Shown: positions 1 to 11,543 of the stretch, piece after piece
Layout of the letters: every line of letters begins with the position of its first letter
Numbering within the stretch: position 1 is the stretch's first letter
NCBI GenBank assembly: GCA_026119855.1
Contig: JAOWBW010001636.1
Span: 62,001 to 126,000, forward strand
Reading direction: 5' to 3'
Length of the DNA: 64,000 nt
Source: Campanula takesimana
Taxonomy: Eukaryota > Streptophyta > Magnoliopsida > Asterales > Campanulaceae
Made by a program: the position numbers and the translations under genes
Notes under the pieces: generated by a model
What the model was told of the DNA's origin: nothing
The model's input: only the letters and a program-made list of their open reading frames with translations
Database searches by the model: none

Positions 1-1278
1 GGAGTGAAAAGGAATGATCTAAGCAAGACTGTGGTCTCTGCGCAGGACTTCCTTGCGCAGGACATCACTGCGCAGGTCTCTTCTGCGCAGCATGCATCCT
101 TGCTCAGTTTTCGATACATTCAGATTACATAACTTGGAAAGCTCTTAGAAGATGCACGCTTATTAAAAGTGCTGAGGTGTGCAGAAACGACAAAGCAAGC
201 ACACTCAGCAGATCCAACGGTGGAGACGCGATCAAGAGAAATATTTCAAATGAAGACAGCTGTCATCCTTCTAGAAGAAGCTTTTGAATTTGGTCTTCAT
301 GCTCAGTCTCCAACGGCTCTAAAACACCTGCGCACCAATCATATTGTGCTAGGTCATCAACTTTGATCAGAGCTCCAACGGCTATAAAGGACACCTGCGC
401 ACCAATCATATTGTGCCAGCTCATCGTCCTTGCTCAGAGTACCAACGGCTAGTTTTAAGCTCTCTGCTATAAATAGCCTGCTCATCTTCATTTCCAAGTT
501 GCTTGAGTTCTTGCTTCCAAAAGAAACTTTGAAGATTTGAAGATTGCTTGCTCATTTCCAGAATTCTCAAGATCAACCTTCATACCTTCATACTCAACCA
601 AGCCCAGATCCTATAAACCTTATATCACCAGAATTCTTCGTGCTCTTCATCTCATAGATTCATAGAGCCCAGAATTTCTGAACACACACACACCTCTTGA
701 AGCTTTGATTATTTCGATCATACTTCTTGAGATACACCGGTTTAGTCTAGGATTTGTTCTTCATAGATTATAGATCTTTGAGATAGTTGTGTTTCATTGT
801 TGTATCTTGTAACTCTCTCATATAATAAGATCTCCATTAGAAAATCCAAGACTAACCATCTTGGTAGAGGACGTAGATCTTTCATTGATCGAACCTCTCC
901 AAATAGCTTGTTCTTTAATCTCGCTATTTACTTCCTGCTTAATCATTTCTGAATTACTGCTGTGTTTGATCTTTCAAATTGCTATACTTTGCTGCTGTGC
1001 TTGTTATTGCTTATTGCCTTAGAACATTTTATCCAACTCTTTAAGCCAAAACTTAGCGCGTGCGTTTTTATCCTTGCGCAGCGTTTTACTGCGCAGGTGC
1101 TGCTTAAAACTTCCGCTGTGCATTTCACACTCTCACTGCTCGCTATACTTAGCTTATTTGAGAATTGTGCGCATAAGCCATTTATTTGCAAAAAGGGTTT
1201 GAAAAGAATTTTAAAACGCTATTCACCCCCCCCCCTTCTAGAATTTTTCATACCCTTGTTGCCCCTCTGGGACCAACA
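1..1278 (+). repeat. 5' LTR of copy A (first ~398 bp missing)
   Basis: Matches 8260-9536 almost base for base, including the CT-rich leader and the C-run before the end. It ends in CCAACA two bases before the primer site. Comparison with the full right LTR shows that about 398 bases lie beyond the window edge. Confidence 0.95.
468..475 (+). promoter_or_regulatory. TATA box of copy A 5' LTR
   Basis: TATAAATA, repeated at 8727-8734 in the other LTR. It lies downstream of several CAACGGCT repeats and the TGCGCAG array, and upstream of a long leader. This is the expected U3/R promoter position. The transcription start is inferred, not seen. Confidence 0.6.
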
Positions 1279-1280
1279 AG

Positions 1281-1292
1281 TGGTATCAGAGC
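1281..1292 (+). other. Primer-binding site (initiator Met tRNA)
   Basis: TGGTATCAGAGC, two bases after the LTR end. This is the standard plant copia site complementary to the 3' end of initiator tRNA-Met. The same 12 bases occur at 57466-57477 and, inverted, at 55774-55785. Confidence 0.93.
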
Positions 1293-1352
1293 AAACACCT
1301 TCATTAAACTTGCGTTGTTTATCAAGCTTAACAGCTTGGGTGCCGATTCAAG

Positions 1353-3644
1353 ATGCCTTCAAAATCTTGGGCAATGGCTAACTATTCACATGTCCCAGTG
1401 CTGAATGAAGATCACTTCGAAATCTGGAAGCACTGCATGCTCACTCATTTTTCTTCTATCGACGAGATCCTCCACGACATTGTTCTTAAAGGACCCTACA
1501 TTCCAATGAAGGCCAATCCAGATGCTGCTACCAACAAGGATAATACTACAATCAAGAAGGACAAAGGGGAATGGACCGATGAAGAAAAGAAATGGGTTGG
1601 TTACGATGGAAGAGCTAGAAACATCATTCTCAGCACTCTAGACCTCTCCACGCACAATCAAATTGTGAGCGGTGGAACTGCAAAGGATCTATGGGATGCT
1701 ATTGAAGGCTATGTGAATGGTGACAAAGTAAGCAAGGAAAACAAAAGATTTGTGGTGCAAAGAAAATTCAACTGCTTCGTGAGAAAGGATGGTGAAACCT
1801 TGAGACAAACTTATGACCGCTTCTGTGCTGTTGTAAACTCTTGTAAGTCTCTTGGAACTACCTTCACCAATAAAGAAGTAAATTCTCAATTCTTAGATGC
1901 GCTAGGTTCCAGATATGTGCACAAGGCAAGTCATCTGGAAGATTCTGGATTTTTAGATACTTGGCCTCTGCGCAGCTTATACGCCAACTTAAAAGTGTAT
2001 GAGCTTAAGCTTGATCGAATTGATGAAACTGAAGGAAAAGGAAAAGCAATTTCAATGATTGCTCAAAGAGAACCTGCGCCTGCTCAAACCTCAGACAAAG
2101 TCTCCACTTCTTCTCTGCTTGAAATGGATGATGATGATTTCGCTATGTTTGTTAAGCGATTCCAAAAATTCAAGAAATTCTCAAAAACCTGAATCCTCAA
2201 GTAAAGCTCCAGCTAAATTCTCTCGTGGCAGAGACTCAAAGGAAGAAGATGACTTGGTTTGCTACAACTGTAGAAAGCCTGGTCATTTTGCATCAAAATG
2301 CCCTACGTCAAGATTTGAGTACATAAAGAAGAATACTGCGCAGAGATTTTCAAAGCAGCGCGGAATGGTTGCTGAAGAAGACCCTGCTGAGAAGCAACTC
2401 AAGACCTGGATAGAGACTGACACTGAAGACAGTGATGATGATGACTCTGAGGATGGACTGCTCTGCTTAGTGGCCAATGCCGATGCTGATAGCGATTCAG
2501 ACAATGATCCCAAAATGGACACAAAGGCTGCGCCAAGTACTATTCAGAAGAAAGGTCCCACCATCATAGAACTGGCAGAAATGGGACATCTAACTCCAAC
2601 CAGACAGAATGGCAAGTACTTATTTGCCAGAGCTGACCTAACGAAGAAATTTGTTGCTGCGCCAATACGCAAAGAATCTCTTGAAATTCCTGGTGAAATT
2701 GTAATAGAAAAGGATGACTCTGCTGCTGAGCGCGAGTCTATTTTTCAGCAAGCTGAAAAGGTAATCAAAAGATTCAATTCTATGAAAGAAGCAGTGGACT
2801 TATCAATTGGAGAAATTTCACAGCTTAAGACGGAGAAAACTCTTTTAAAATCTGAGATCACCCTCCTTAAGGAGCAGATTAAGAGCATGACTCCCCTTAC
2901 TGAAAAAAAAACCGTTTTCTCACAGATCAAAATGAGCTATTTAAAGTAAGAAACGAAGAATTGGCTGCTCAAGTAGCTGATCTCACAAAGATCACTGATG
3001 AGTGGACCAAATCTCGTGTCACTATGGACCATATTCTAGAATCCCAAAAAGCTAGTGGAGACAAGGAAGGCTTGGGGTTCTCAACTAGTGATAACTTTAA
3101 ATGCGCAGTTTGCTCTGAAAAGGAAAAGGAATTTACACCACAACAAACTATTGAAATTCCTAAAGCAAAGCATTCTGCTTCAATGGGTAAAGGACAGGAG
3201 AAAGTCCAGAGACAAAATTTCCATTATGTCTACCCAAAGAAGAAAACTGGAAAAGCCAAATGTAAGGCTAAAGTTGAACCTGCGCATGACAACTCATATT
3301 CTGACTATGGTTGCGCTTCAACTTCAAATGTCAAATCTGCGCAAAAGGGTTATGCGCATGAAAGCCATGCGCCCCAACGCCAGATGCGCATTCTTAAGAA
3401 AAGCGCACCCAAACCTCAGAAAATGATATTTGTCAAAGCAAGTTCATCTGCTCCAGTAAAGAATGCTGCGCCAAAGAAAAGTAAAGAGCTTGTAAAAACC
3501 CAATCAATAAGTGGCTTTCATCATTGTGTTGTGTGTGATGGTTTAGGTCACAAGGCTGCAGAATGCCTTTTGCGATTTGCTCCTAATGCCAAGGGACGTA
3601 AAAATCCTAAGGTCAGACAGGAGTGGGTTGTCAAAAGTTGCTAA
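1353..3644 (+). pseudogene. gag: gag of copy A, frameshifted
   Basis: A Gag capsid/nucleocapsid reading frame starting MPSKSWAMANYSH, with the UBN2/DUF4219-type copia gag region in about the first 240 codons. A CCHC knuckle (CYNCRKPGHFASKC) lies near 2262-2303. A second CX2CX4HX4C knuckle lies near 3525-3570 at the C-terminus. Relative to the intact Gag of element B, the frame breaks near 2180-2195 and again near 2905-2925, beside a run of A. Disordered stretches are rich in codons built on TGCGC motifs. Too broken to give full-length Gag. Confidence 0.88.
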
Positions 3645-3681
3645 CTCTAGGACCCAAGAATAAAGGGGACCTGCGTTTTTA

Positions 3682-6600
3682 ATGTCTATCTTTCAGGTCT
3701 CCTGCTTTACTGCGCACTCTTCACAACCTAAAGCGCATATATGGTATCTCGACAGTGGATGTTCTAGACACATGACTGGAGATGTCACAGCTCTTGAAGA
3801 TGTGCATGAAGGAAGAGGTCCCTCAGTAACTTTTGGCGATAACAACAAAGGGCACATAGTTGGATATGGAAGAATCAGAAAAGATAAAGTGTGCATTGAG
3901 AAAGTTGCACTCGTAGAAGGACTCAAGCACAACCTGCTATCCATATCTCAATTCTGCGATAAAGGTTTGGAATGTCATTTCACTGCTACGCACTGCTACA
4001 TCAAAGATGGCATATCCGGACTAACTTTGCTCACAGGGACTCGTAAGACCAATGTTTACATTATTGATCTTACTGCTGTAAATTCTATCACTAATCTCTG
4101 TTTTGTAGCAAAGAATGTTAGTGAAAGCAGCTGGCTATGGCATAAGCGCTTAAGTCATTTGAACTTCAAATATTTGGCTAAGCTTGGAAGGGAAATCTTG
4201 TCAAAGGACTTCCCAAAGTAGCTGACCATCATGATAGAAAATGCGCAGCATGCCAGCTCGGTAAACAACCTAAGCAGTCTTTCTCCAGCAAGATTGTCTC
4301 CTCAACTTCCAAATGTTTACAACTGCTTCACATGGACTTGTTTGGACCGGTCACCACCGCAAGCATTAGAGGAAACAAATATACCTTAGTCGTGGTGGAT
4401 GACTACTCAAGATACACATGGGTCGAAATGATGATATCCAAAGATGACTGCTATGATATCTTGACTGCGCTATTTCGAAAGCTCCAAACTCAAAAGAAGA
4501 CGACATCGTGAGTGTTAGATCAGACAATGGAACTGAATTCAAGAATAACGGTGTTGCTCAATACTGCGATGACCATGGAATTGATCACAATTTCTCTGCT
4601 GCTGGAGTTCCTCAACAAAATGGCGTTGTGGAAAGAAAGAATTGCACGTTGATTGAGGCTGGAAAAACAATGATAGCAGAAGCTAAGCTTCCAAAGTATT
4701 TATGGGGAGAAGCTGTCAACACTGCCTGCTTTACTCAGAATAGATCCCTCATCAACAAAGCCTACAACAAGACTCCATATGAGCTATGGAGAGGAAGAGC
4801 ACCCAACATTGCTTTCTTCAAGATTTTTGGCTGCAAATGCTATATCCTCTACAATGGCAAAGATCATAGAGGTAAATTCGACGCCAAAGCAGATGAAGGT
4901 ATTTTCGTTGGGTATGCCAAACATTCTAAAGCTTTTCGTGTTTTTAATAGAACTACTCTAGTAATTGTAGAATCTGAACATGTTACTTTTGATGAGAATT
5001 CTCTCCTTGAGCCACATTTGGCTCCAAATGATTCTGATGATTCTGTTGAGAATGATGAGACAGGTACGCAGCCTCAAACTGCACCTGCGCAGAATGATTA
5101 TCAAAATCAGAATCAAGCAAGTCCATCCCATGCGCATACACTAGATACTGCGCCAGAAGTGACGACTCCTGATGCGCAAACTTCTCCTCCTGCGCATAAC
5201 GTTTCTCCGCTTCAGCAAATCACTTTTGATGATCTCGATGCTGGAGCAAATGAAGTACCCGTTGAAGATCTTCGTATTCCTACCACTCAACCTAACTTAC
5301 CTCCCGAGGTTCGTGAAGTTAGAGATCATCCAACTTCAAACATCATTGGTGATCTCAATGTAGGGGTTCGTACTAGGAGAGCATCAAACTTTGATGATGA
5401 ATATCACTCTTTATCTCTCAAATCGAACCAAAGAAGATTGATGAAGCGCTCCAAGATTCAAGCTGGGTTACTGCTATGCAAGAAGAGCTTAACCAATTTG
5501 AGCGCTGCAAGGTTTGGACCTTAGTACCTAGACCTCTTGATCAAGGCATTATTGGTACAAAATGGGTATTCAGAAACAAGATGGATGAGAATGGAAGCAT
5601 CACAAGAAACAAAGCAAGGTTGGTTGCGCAAGGCTATAGGCAAGAGGAAGGAATTGACTACGATGAAACATTTGCGCCTGTAGCAAGACTTGAAGCTATA
5701 AGAATTTTCTTAGCTTATGCCTCTCACAAGAAATTCAAGCTTTATCAAATGGATGTGAAGAGCGCATTTCTCAACGGCGAACTCCAAGAGACGGTCTACG
5801 TAGCACAACCTCCCGGTTTTCGAAGATATCAAATTTCCAAATCACGTCTTCAAACTTCAAAAAAGCTTTGTATGGACTTAAGCAAGCTCCAAGAGCATGG
5901 TACGATACGCTATCAAAATTCCTGCTAGAGAAAGGCTTTAAGCGAGGTAAAATCGATATAAATCTTTTTATTGCTAAGTATAATGATTATTCTTTACTTG
6001 TTCAAATTTATGTCGATGATATTATATTTGGTTCTACTAATGAGTTACTTTGTAAGCGCTTCGAGAAGCTCATGAAAAGCAAGTTTGAAATGAGCATGAT
6101 GGGAGAACTCACTTTCTTCCTCGGGCTTCAAATCAAACAATTGAATGATGGCATCGTCATAAATCAAGCCAAGTACACAAGGGACTTAATCAAGAAATTT
6201 GGACTTGAAAATGCTAAAGCGTACGACACTCCAATGGCCACTGGCAATAAGCTTGACAAAGACTTAAAAGGTAAGAAAGTTGATCAAACTTTATATCGAG
6301 GTATGATTGGCTCTCTTCTTTATCTTACTGCAAGTAGGCCAGATATTATGTTTAGTGTTTGTGTCTGTGCACGCTATCAAGCGGACCCTAGAGAAGCGCA
6401 CTTAGCTGCTGTTAAACGCATTATTCGTTATCTTTCTGAAACTGTTAACCTTGGACTTTGGTACACCAAAGATTCGAATTTCGATTTGTTAGGTTTTTCA
6501 GATGCATACTACGCAGCATGCACAATAGACAGGAAGAGCACAAGTGGGACTTGTCATTTCCTTGGAAATCGACTTGTTGCGTGGGCAAGCAAGAAACAAG

Positions 6601-6943
6601 CTGCTGTGTCCATTTCCACAACTGAAGCTGAATACATTGCTGCTGCTGCCAAATCCTTTGGATGAAGCAATAACTAGTGGACTACGGAATTAATGAAGGA
6701 AATTGTCCAATTTTCTGCGATAATATGTCCACCATAGCAGTATCCAACAATCCCGTCATGCATTCAAAGACAAAGCACATCGACATCAAATATCATTTTC
6801 TCAAGGACCACGTGGAAAAAGGAAACATACATTTAGAACACGTGGGCACAGATAATCAAATTGCTGATATCCTCACGAAGGCTCTTAATGCAAAGAGATT
6901 CATCTTCTTGAGAGGAGAAATGGGTATGCTTGAACTTAGCTAA
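3682..6943 (+). pseudogene. pol: pol of copy A (PR-INT-RT-RNase H), multiply frameshifted
   Basis: Order seen: protease DSGCSRHMTG near 3745-3780, GAG-pre-integrase with WLWHKRLSH, integrase core (SDNGTEF near 4530, QQNGVVERKN), reverse transcriptase (KWVFRNKMDENG, YVDDIIFG near 6010), and RNase H (TTEAEYIAA near 6620). It ends MGMLELS. Compared with element B, the frame is broken near 4190, 4495, 5400, 5825 and 6650. The zinc-finger part of integrase (4215-4500) is open only in a different frame from its flanks. The RNase H motif reads SDAYYAA where B has SDADYAA, a change at a conserved acidic site. Non-functional as it stands. Confidence 0.9.
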
Positions 6944-7861
6944 TTGTTCATATGATTTGTCAATACTAATGATCTTGTGTTTACTTGAAAATTCTCTAAG
7001 ATAGGAAATGCCTCATGCGCCTGCGCATATGAAGCGCACAAGATGTTGCGCACAAGGCAAAATATTTATGAGTTTTCAAAGAAACTCTGCACATTATATT
7101 GATGCGCATGAACCTCACGCGCATACCCCGTGGACCTCAGTATATCATTCTTCCGGTGTCTGCTCCCTTAGATCCCTCAAGTGGTCACTGTGCAGGCAAA
7201 GATTCAAGAGCAACTGGATGCGCAAGATGCTAGGCTCGATGCGCAGGCCAGTATGCTATAAGGCATTGATTGTGCCATTAAGGGGGAGAGTTATCTAACA
7301 AAGGCAAATAGGGAGAGAACAAAGGCATTAAGGGGGAGAGAGATTAAGGGGGAGAGTAATCTATCAAAGGCAAAAAGTTCCGATTTGATGCTCCCGCTTC
7401 AAATAATTGAAGCTCTGTGCAAAGCAATTTGGGAATCTACAAGATGAAGTGCGCAGAGCTCTCTCAAAGGTGAACTCAACTTATAATTATTATGCATCAT
7501 TGCTTTTCCCAAAACCTTGTTCAATTCAAACTTTCTGTTTGTGGAACAATGAACGCATTATTTCAAACTTCATGCGCATATACTTAACTGCTCATATCTC
7601 CTGTGCATGATGTTTTAAACATTCAGTTTAAACACATACCAATCCTAAACTCATATTATTTGTATGCACTGAATGATATTTCTGTCTTTCCCATATTGTA
7701 AGTTATATCTTTTGGTTAGACTAGAAATCTATATCATTGGCTAGTGTGTGCATTGACTTGAGGCATGATTTACCATTCACATTTTATGGACATGTTATTA
7801 TCAAGTACAATGAATTGCCTTTGTTATAGTAGGTAATGGCATCAATCATTTAAGGGGAGAT
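6944..7861 (+). other. 3' non-coding region of copy A with multiple polypurine tracts and a remnant of the third ORF
   Basis: No intact gene. TGCGCA-type motifs cluster at 7013-7250. AAGGGGGAGAG occurs at 7280-7290 and again at about 7330-7340 and 7345-7356. A final tract (7852-7860) abuts the LTR and is the likely plus-strand primer. The bases around 7271-7292 translate as CAIKGES, matching AAIKGEM in the third ORF of element B, so this is probably a shrunken relic of that ORF. Confidence 0.65.
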
Positions 7862-9536
7862 TGTTGGGTATACTTATTTCTTAACCCTCCCAATTATGTT
7901 AGAATTGATTGATACCATCACCTAAGTATTTTATGGACTATAGAATCCTATGTAAGAAGTTTTATAACTTCTATTTTTAGCTAAGTCCAACTTTATAGAA
8001 TAGGCTTAGCGGTTAGGGCTTGCTTGGAATTGAGGTTTCATTTACTGAAGACCAAGTATAATGCGCAGGACATTTCGTGCGCAGCACATTTCATGCGCAG
8101 AGCATTACCTGCTCAGTCTCCGCGCGCATAGCATTAGCTGCTTATTCTCCGCGCGCATAGCATCACTTGCTCATTCTCCATACGCATGGCTTTTATGAGC
8201 AGAGCAGATTAACTTGGTCCTTATGCTTATCTTTCAACAACCTCATATTCTTGAAGCTTGGAGTGAAAAGGAATGATCTAAGCAAGACTGTGGTCTCTGC
8301 GCAGGACTTCCTTGCGCAGGACATCACTGCGCAGGTCTCTTCTGCGCAGCATGCATCCTTGCTCAGTTTTCGATACATTCAGATTACATAACTTGGAAAG
8401 CGCTTAGAAGATGCACGCTTATTAAAAGTGCTGAGGTGTGCAAAAACGACAAAGCAAGCACACTCAGCAGATCCAACGGTGGAGACGCGATAAAGAGAAA
8501 TATTTCAAATGAAGACAGCTGTCATCCTTCTAGAAGAAGCTTTTGAATTTGGTCTTCATGCTCAGTCTCCAACGGCTCTAAAACACCTGCGCACCAATCA
8601 TATTGTGCTAGGTCATCAACTTTGATCAGAGCTCCAACGGCTATAAAGGACACCTGCTCACCAATCATATTGTGCCAGCTCATCGTCCTTGCTCAGAGCA
8701 CCAACGGCTAGTTTTAAGCTCTCTGCTATAAATAGCCTGCTCATCTTCATTTCCAAGTTGCTTGAGTTCTTGCTTCCAAAAGAAACTTTGAAGATTTGAA
8801 GATTGCTTGCTCATTTCCAGAATTCTCAATATCAACCTTCATACCTTCATACTCAACCAAGCCCAGATCCTATAAGCCTTATATCACCAAAATTCTTCGT
8901 GCTCTTCATCTCATAGATTCATAGAGCCCAGAATTTCTGAACACACACACACCTCTTGAAGCTTTGATTATTTCGATCATACTTCTTGAGATACACCGGT
9001 TTAGTCTAGGATTTGTTCTTCATAGATTATAGATCTTTGAGATAGTTGTGTTTCATTGTTGTATCTTGTAACTCTCTCATATAATAAGATCTCCATTAGA
9101 AAATCCAAGACTAACCATCTTGGTAGAGGACGTAGATCTTTCATTGATCGAACCTCTCCAAATAGCTTGTTCTTTAATCTCGCTATTTACTTCCTGCTTA
9201 ATCATTTCTGAATTACTGCTGTGTTTGATCTTTCAGATTTCTATACTTTGCTGCTGTGCTTGTTATTGCTTATTGCCTTAGAACATTTTATCCAACTCTT
9301 TAAGCCAAAACTTAGCGCGTGCGTTTTTATCCTTGCGCAGCTTTTTACTACGCAGGTGCTGCTTAAAACTTCCGCTGTGCATTTCACACTCTCACTGCTC
9401 GCTATACTTAGCTTATTTGAGAATTGTGCGCATAAGCCATTGATTTGCAAAAAGGGTTTGAAAAGAATTTTAAAACGCTATTCACCCCCCCCCCTCTAGC
9501 ATTTTTCATACCCTTGTTGCCCCTCTGGGACCAACA
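7862..9536 (+). repeat. 3' LTR of copy A (1675 bp)
   Basis: Begins TGTTGGGTATAC directly after the polypurine tract and ends GGGACCAACA. Near its start TGCGCAG occurs at 8062, 8078 and 8094 with a TGCTCAG variant at 8110 (16-base steps), and again at 8298, 8313, 8328 and 8343 (15-base steps). TATA box at 8727-8734. The first five flanking bases to the right are ACAGC; the matching left copy is outside the window. Confidence 0.95.
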
Positions 9537-11112
9537 ACAGCCTTGTGGTAAATCAGATAAAACCCATGTATTATTTTCCATAATAGAACTAATCTCATCG
9601 TAAATTGCTTCTTTCCAAAAAGCAGCATCTTGCGATTTTATAGCTTCATCATAGGTTCTTGGATCCTCCTCTATATTATAACAGTAAGAGTATTGAGATT
9701 CAACCTGATCTCTTGATCCTTCAACTAAATATAGTTGAATATCATCACCATATGATTTAGCTTTTCTTGCTCTTTTGCTTTTCGTGGTTTGGGTGTCTCA
9801 TTTGGTACATCATTTGAATGTTCATCCCTTTGAAATTCACCCCGAATTTGGTATAATATCCTTCGGCCTAGGTACTGAAGAGAAACGATTCTCATCAAAT
9901 ATTGCATCTCTTGATTCTATAATTGTGTTAATAGAAATGTAGTCACTAGGTTCTATAACATAAAACCTATATGCCTTGGAATGCTCAGCATATCCAACAA
10001 AGATGCAATCAATACTTTTTTCTCCCAGTTTTTTCCTTTTAGGGTCTGGAAGTCTAACGACATCCCTACACCCCCAAACTCGCAAAAAATGTCAAGTTGG
10101 GTCGTTTCTTATACCAAAGTTCATATGGGGTAATCTTGTTCCTTTTATTAGGAACTATATTCAATAAATAGCAAGCCATTAACATGGCTTCCCCACAAAA
10201 CCCGTCAGTCAAGCTCGAGTAAAATAACATGGCATTGACCATTTCTTCAAGAGTTCTATTTTTCCTTTCAGCCACACCATTTTGTTGTGGTGTATAAGGA
10301 GCCGTAGTTTCATGAATGATTCCTACGGATTGAAAATATACAGGATCATAATATTCACCACCTCTATCCGTGCGAAAGGTTTTAATCAAGCCATTTTGTT
10401 GTAATTCAACTTCTGTTTTAAAATTTTTAAATTTATCTAGGGCTTCATCTTTTGCATGCAGCAAGTAAACATAGCAAAACCTAGAGGCATCATCTATAAA
10501 AGTGATAATATACTTATTATTGCCTAAAGATAGAGTCGCATGAAAATCACATAAATCACTATGTATTAATTCAAGTATTACAGATTTCCTTGTTATACTT
10601 TTAAAAGGTTTTCTAGTGATTTTTGTCAACATGCAAGTATTACATTTTCCAGAATTATTATCAATAGCTGGAATCAAATCATCTTTAGACATTTCAAGCA
10701 TTCTTTTATAGTGCACATGTCCTAAACGAGCATGCCATAATGAGGAATTAATAACATTGGAATCAGTCATATAAACAGAACTAGAATCATTAGGAACTTT
10801 ATTCAAATTCATCATAAACATCCCATTGTTATAATAACCAAATCCTACAAATACACCATACTTTGATAAGATATACTTATCAGACTCATAAACTTGTTTA
10901 TATCCACACTTTTTCAATACAAGACCTAAAATTAAATTCTTTCGAAGTTTTGGTACATACAACACATTAAACAGAGTAACAGATTTTCCTGAACTAAATT
11001 CCAGCACCACATTTCCTTTTCCTTGAACAGGAGCGAAATGATCATCACCCATGTAGAGAACAGAATTGTCTTCCACGATTGTGTCTTTAGGTTTTTGGCG
11101 GGTAACAGTCAC
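9537..11112 (-). pseudogene. pol: Tork-like Ty1/copia pol fragment (PR end, INT, start of RT)
   Basis: Minus-strand frames read, in order: protease tail (LYMGDD, NVLYVPKLRKNL), GAG-pre-integrase (LWHARLGHVHYKRM), integrase core (HSDLCDF, FRTDRGGEYYD, PYTPQQNGVAERKN), then the linker and first RT residues (MENNTWVLSDLPQGC). The main open piece is 10066-11112; a frameshift near 10070-10085 moves to the frame at 9837. The sequence stops at the border of element A, which therefore inserted into it. Divergent from elements A-C; Tork/Tnt1-like assignment is by motif. Confidence 0.88.
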
Positions 11113-11543
11113 AATTGTTTAGCAAACGATTGTGTCTTTTGGTTTTGGCGGGAAAACCGGGTAGAACAATTGGAGCACCAACTATACCGTCTGGGTCGGG
11201 GCGCTGCCCCGAACCCCACTGGGGTCGTTGCCCCCAGACCCCAGCGAGGGGCGGCTCCCCCTCGACCCCCGCCCGCTCACTTGGGAGCAGGACCCCAACA
11301 AGGGGAGCTACCCCTTGACCCCTGCTTATTTATCGTGGTCGAAGACATATTAACTCAAACTAGTGTGTACTCCACACTTTCCCTTACTCGTATCCCAGCC
11401 TAATATGAAATCGCATAGGTCTCTAGTAAATCACAATTACATAAAATAGATGATGACACTAAAATCACCAACATGAATAAGAAGCCAGCACTTAAGGCAT
11501 AATAATATGTTAACTCATTTTCATGTCTTTATTCATTACGTTA
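11113..11543. repeat. GC-rich imperfect tandem block (about 11190-11325), rest unassigned
   Basis: Four degenerate units of about 30-40 bases carry a GGGG...CCCC hairpin followed by GACCCC or GAACCCC, in otherwise AT-rich DNA. Just before it, an approximately 27-base sequence beginning ACGATTGTGTCTTT is present twice (11077 and 11127), each followed by GGCGGG. 11326-11543 shows no gene or repeat that I recognise. Confidence 0.5.

Larger units (their letters stand above)
1..9536 (+). mobile_element. Ty1/copia LTR retrotransposon, Sirevirus-like, copy A (left end outside window)
   Basis: Two long direct repeats bracket a degenerate gag-pol region. The order is LTR, initiator-Met primer site, gag with CCHC knuckle, protease, integrase, reverse transcriptase, RNase H, a 3' non-coding tract with several polypurine tracts, then LTR. 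The CSRHMTG protease context, the long gag and the repeated AAGGGGGAG tracts resemble the Sirevirus (SIRE/Maximus) lineage; lineage is inference from remembered family features. The LTRs differ at roughly a dozen sites by eye, so the copy is older than element B. At least seven frameshifts interrupt the coding region. It lies in an older copia fragment that resumes at 9537. TGCGCA motifs are scattered throughout. Confidence 0.93.

Noticed and set aside
962..1404. Leu-rich open frames inside the element A LTRs, also at 9221-9499
   Set aside because: They lie within the LTR leader and differ between the two LTRs by frame and stop position; no coding signature.
1353..6943. Frameshifts in element A as sequencing errors
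   Set aside because: Some lie by homopolymers, but several do not, and the equally long genes of B and the host genes are clean. True decay is more likely, though raw reads would settle it.
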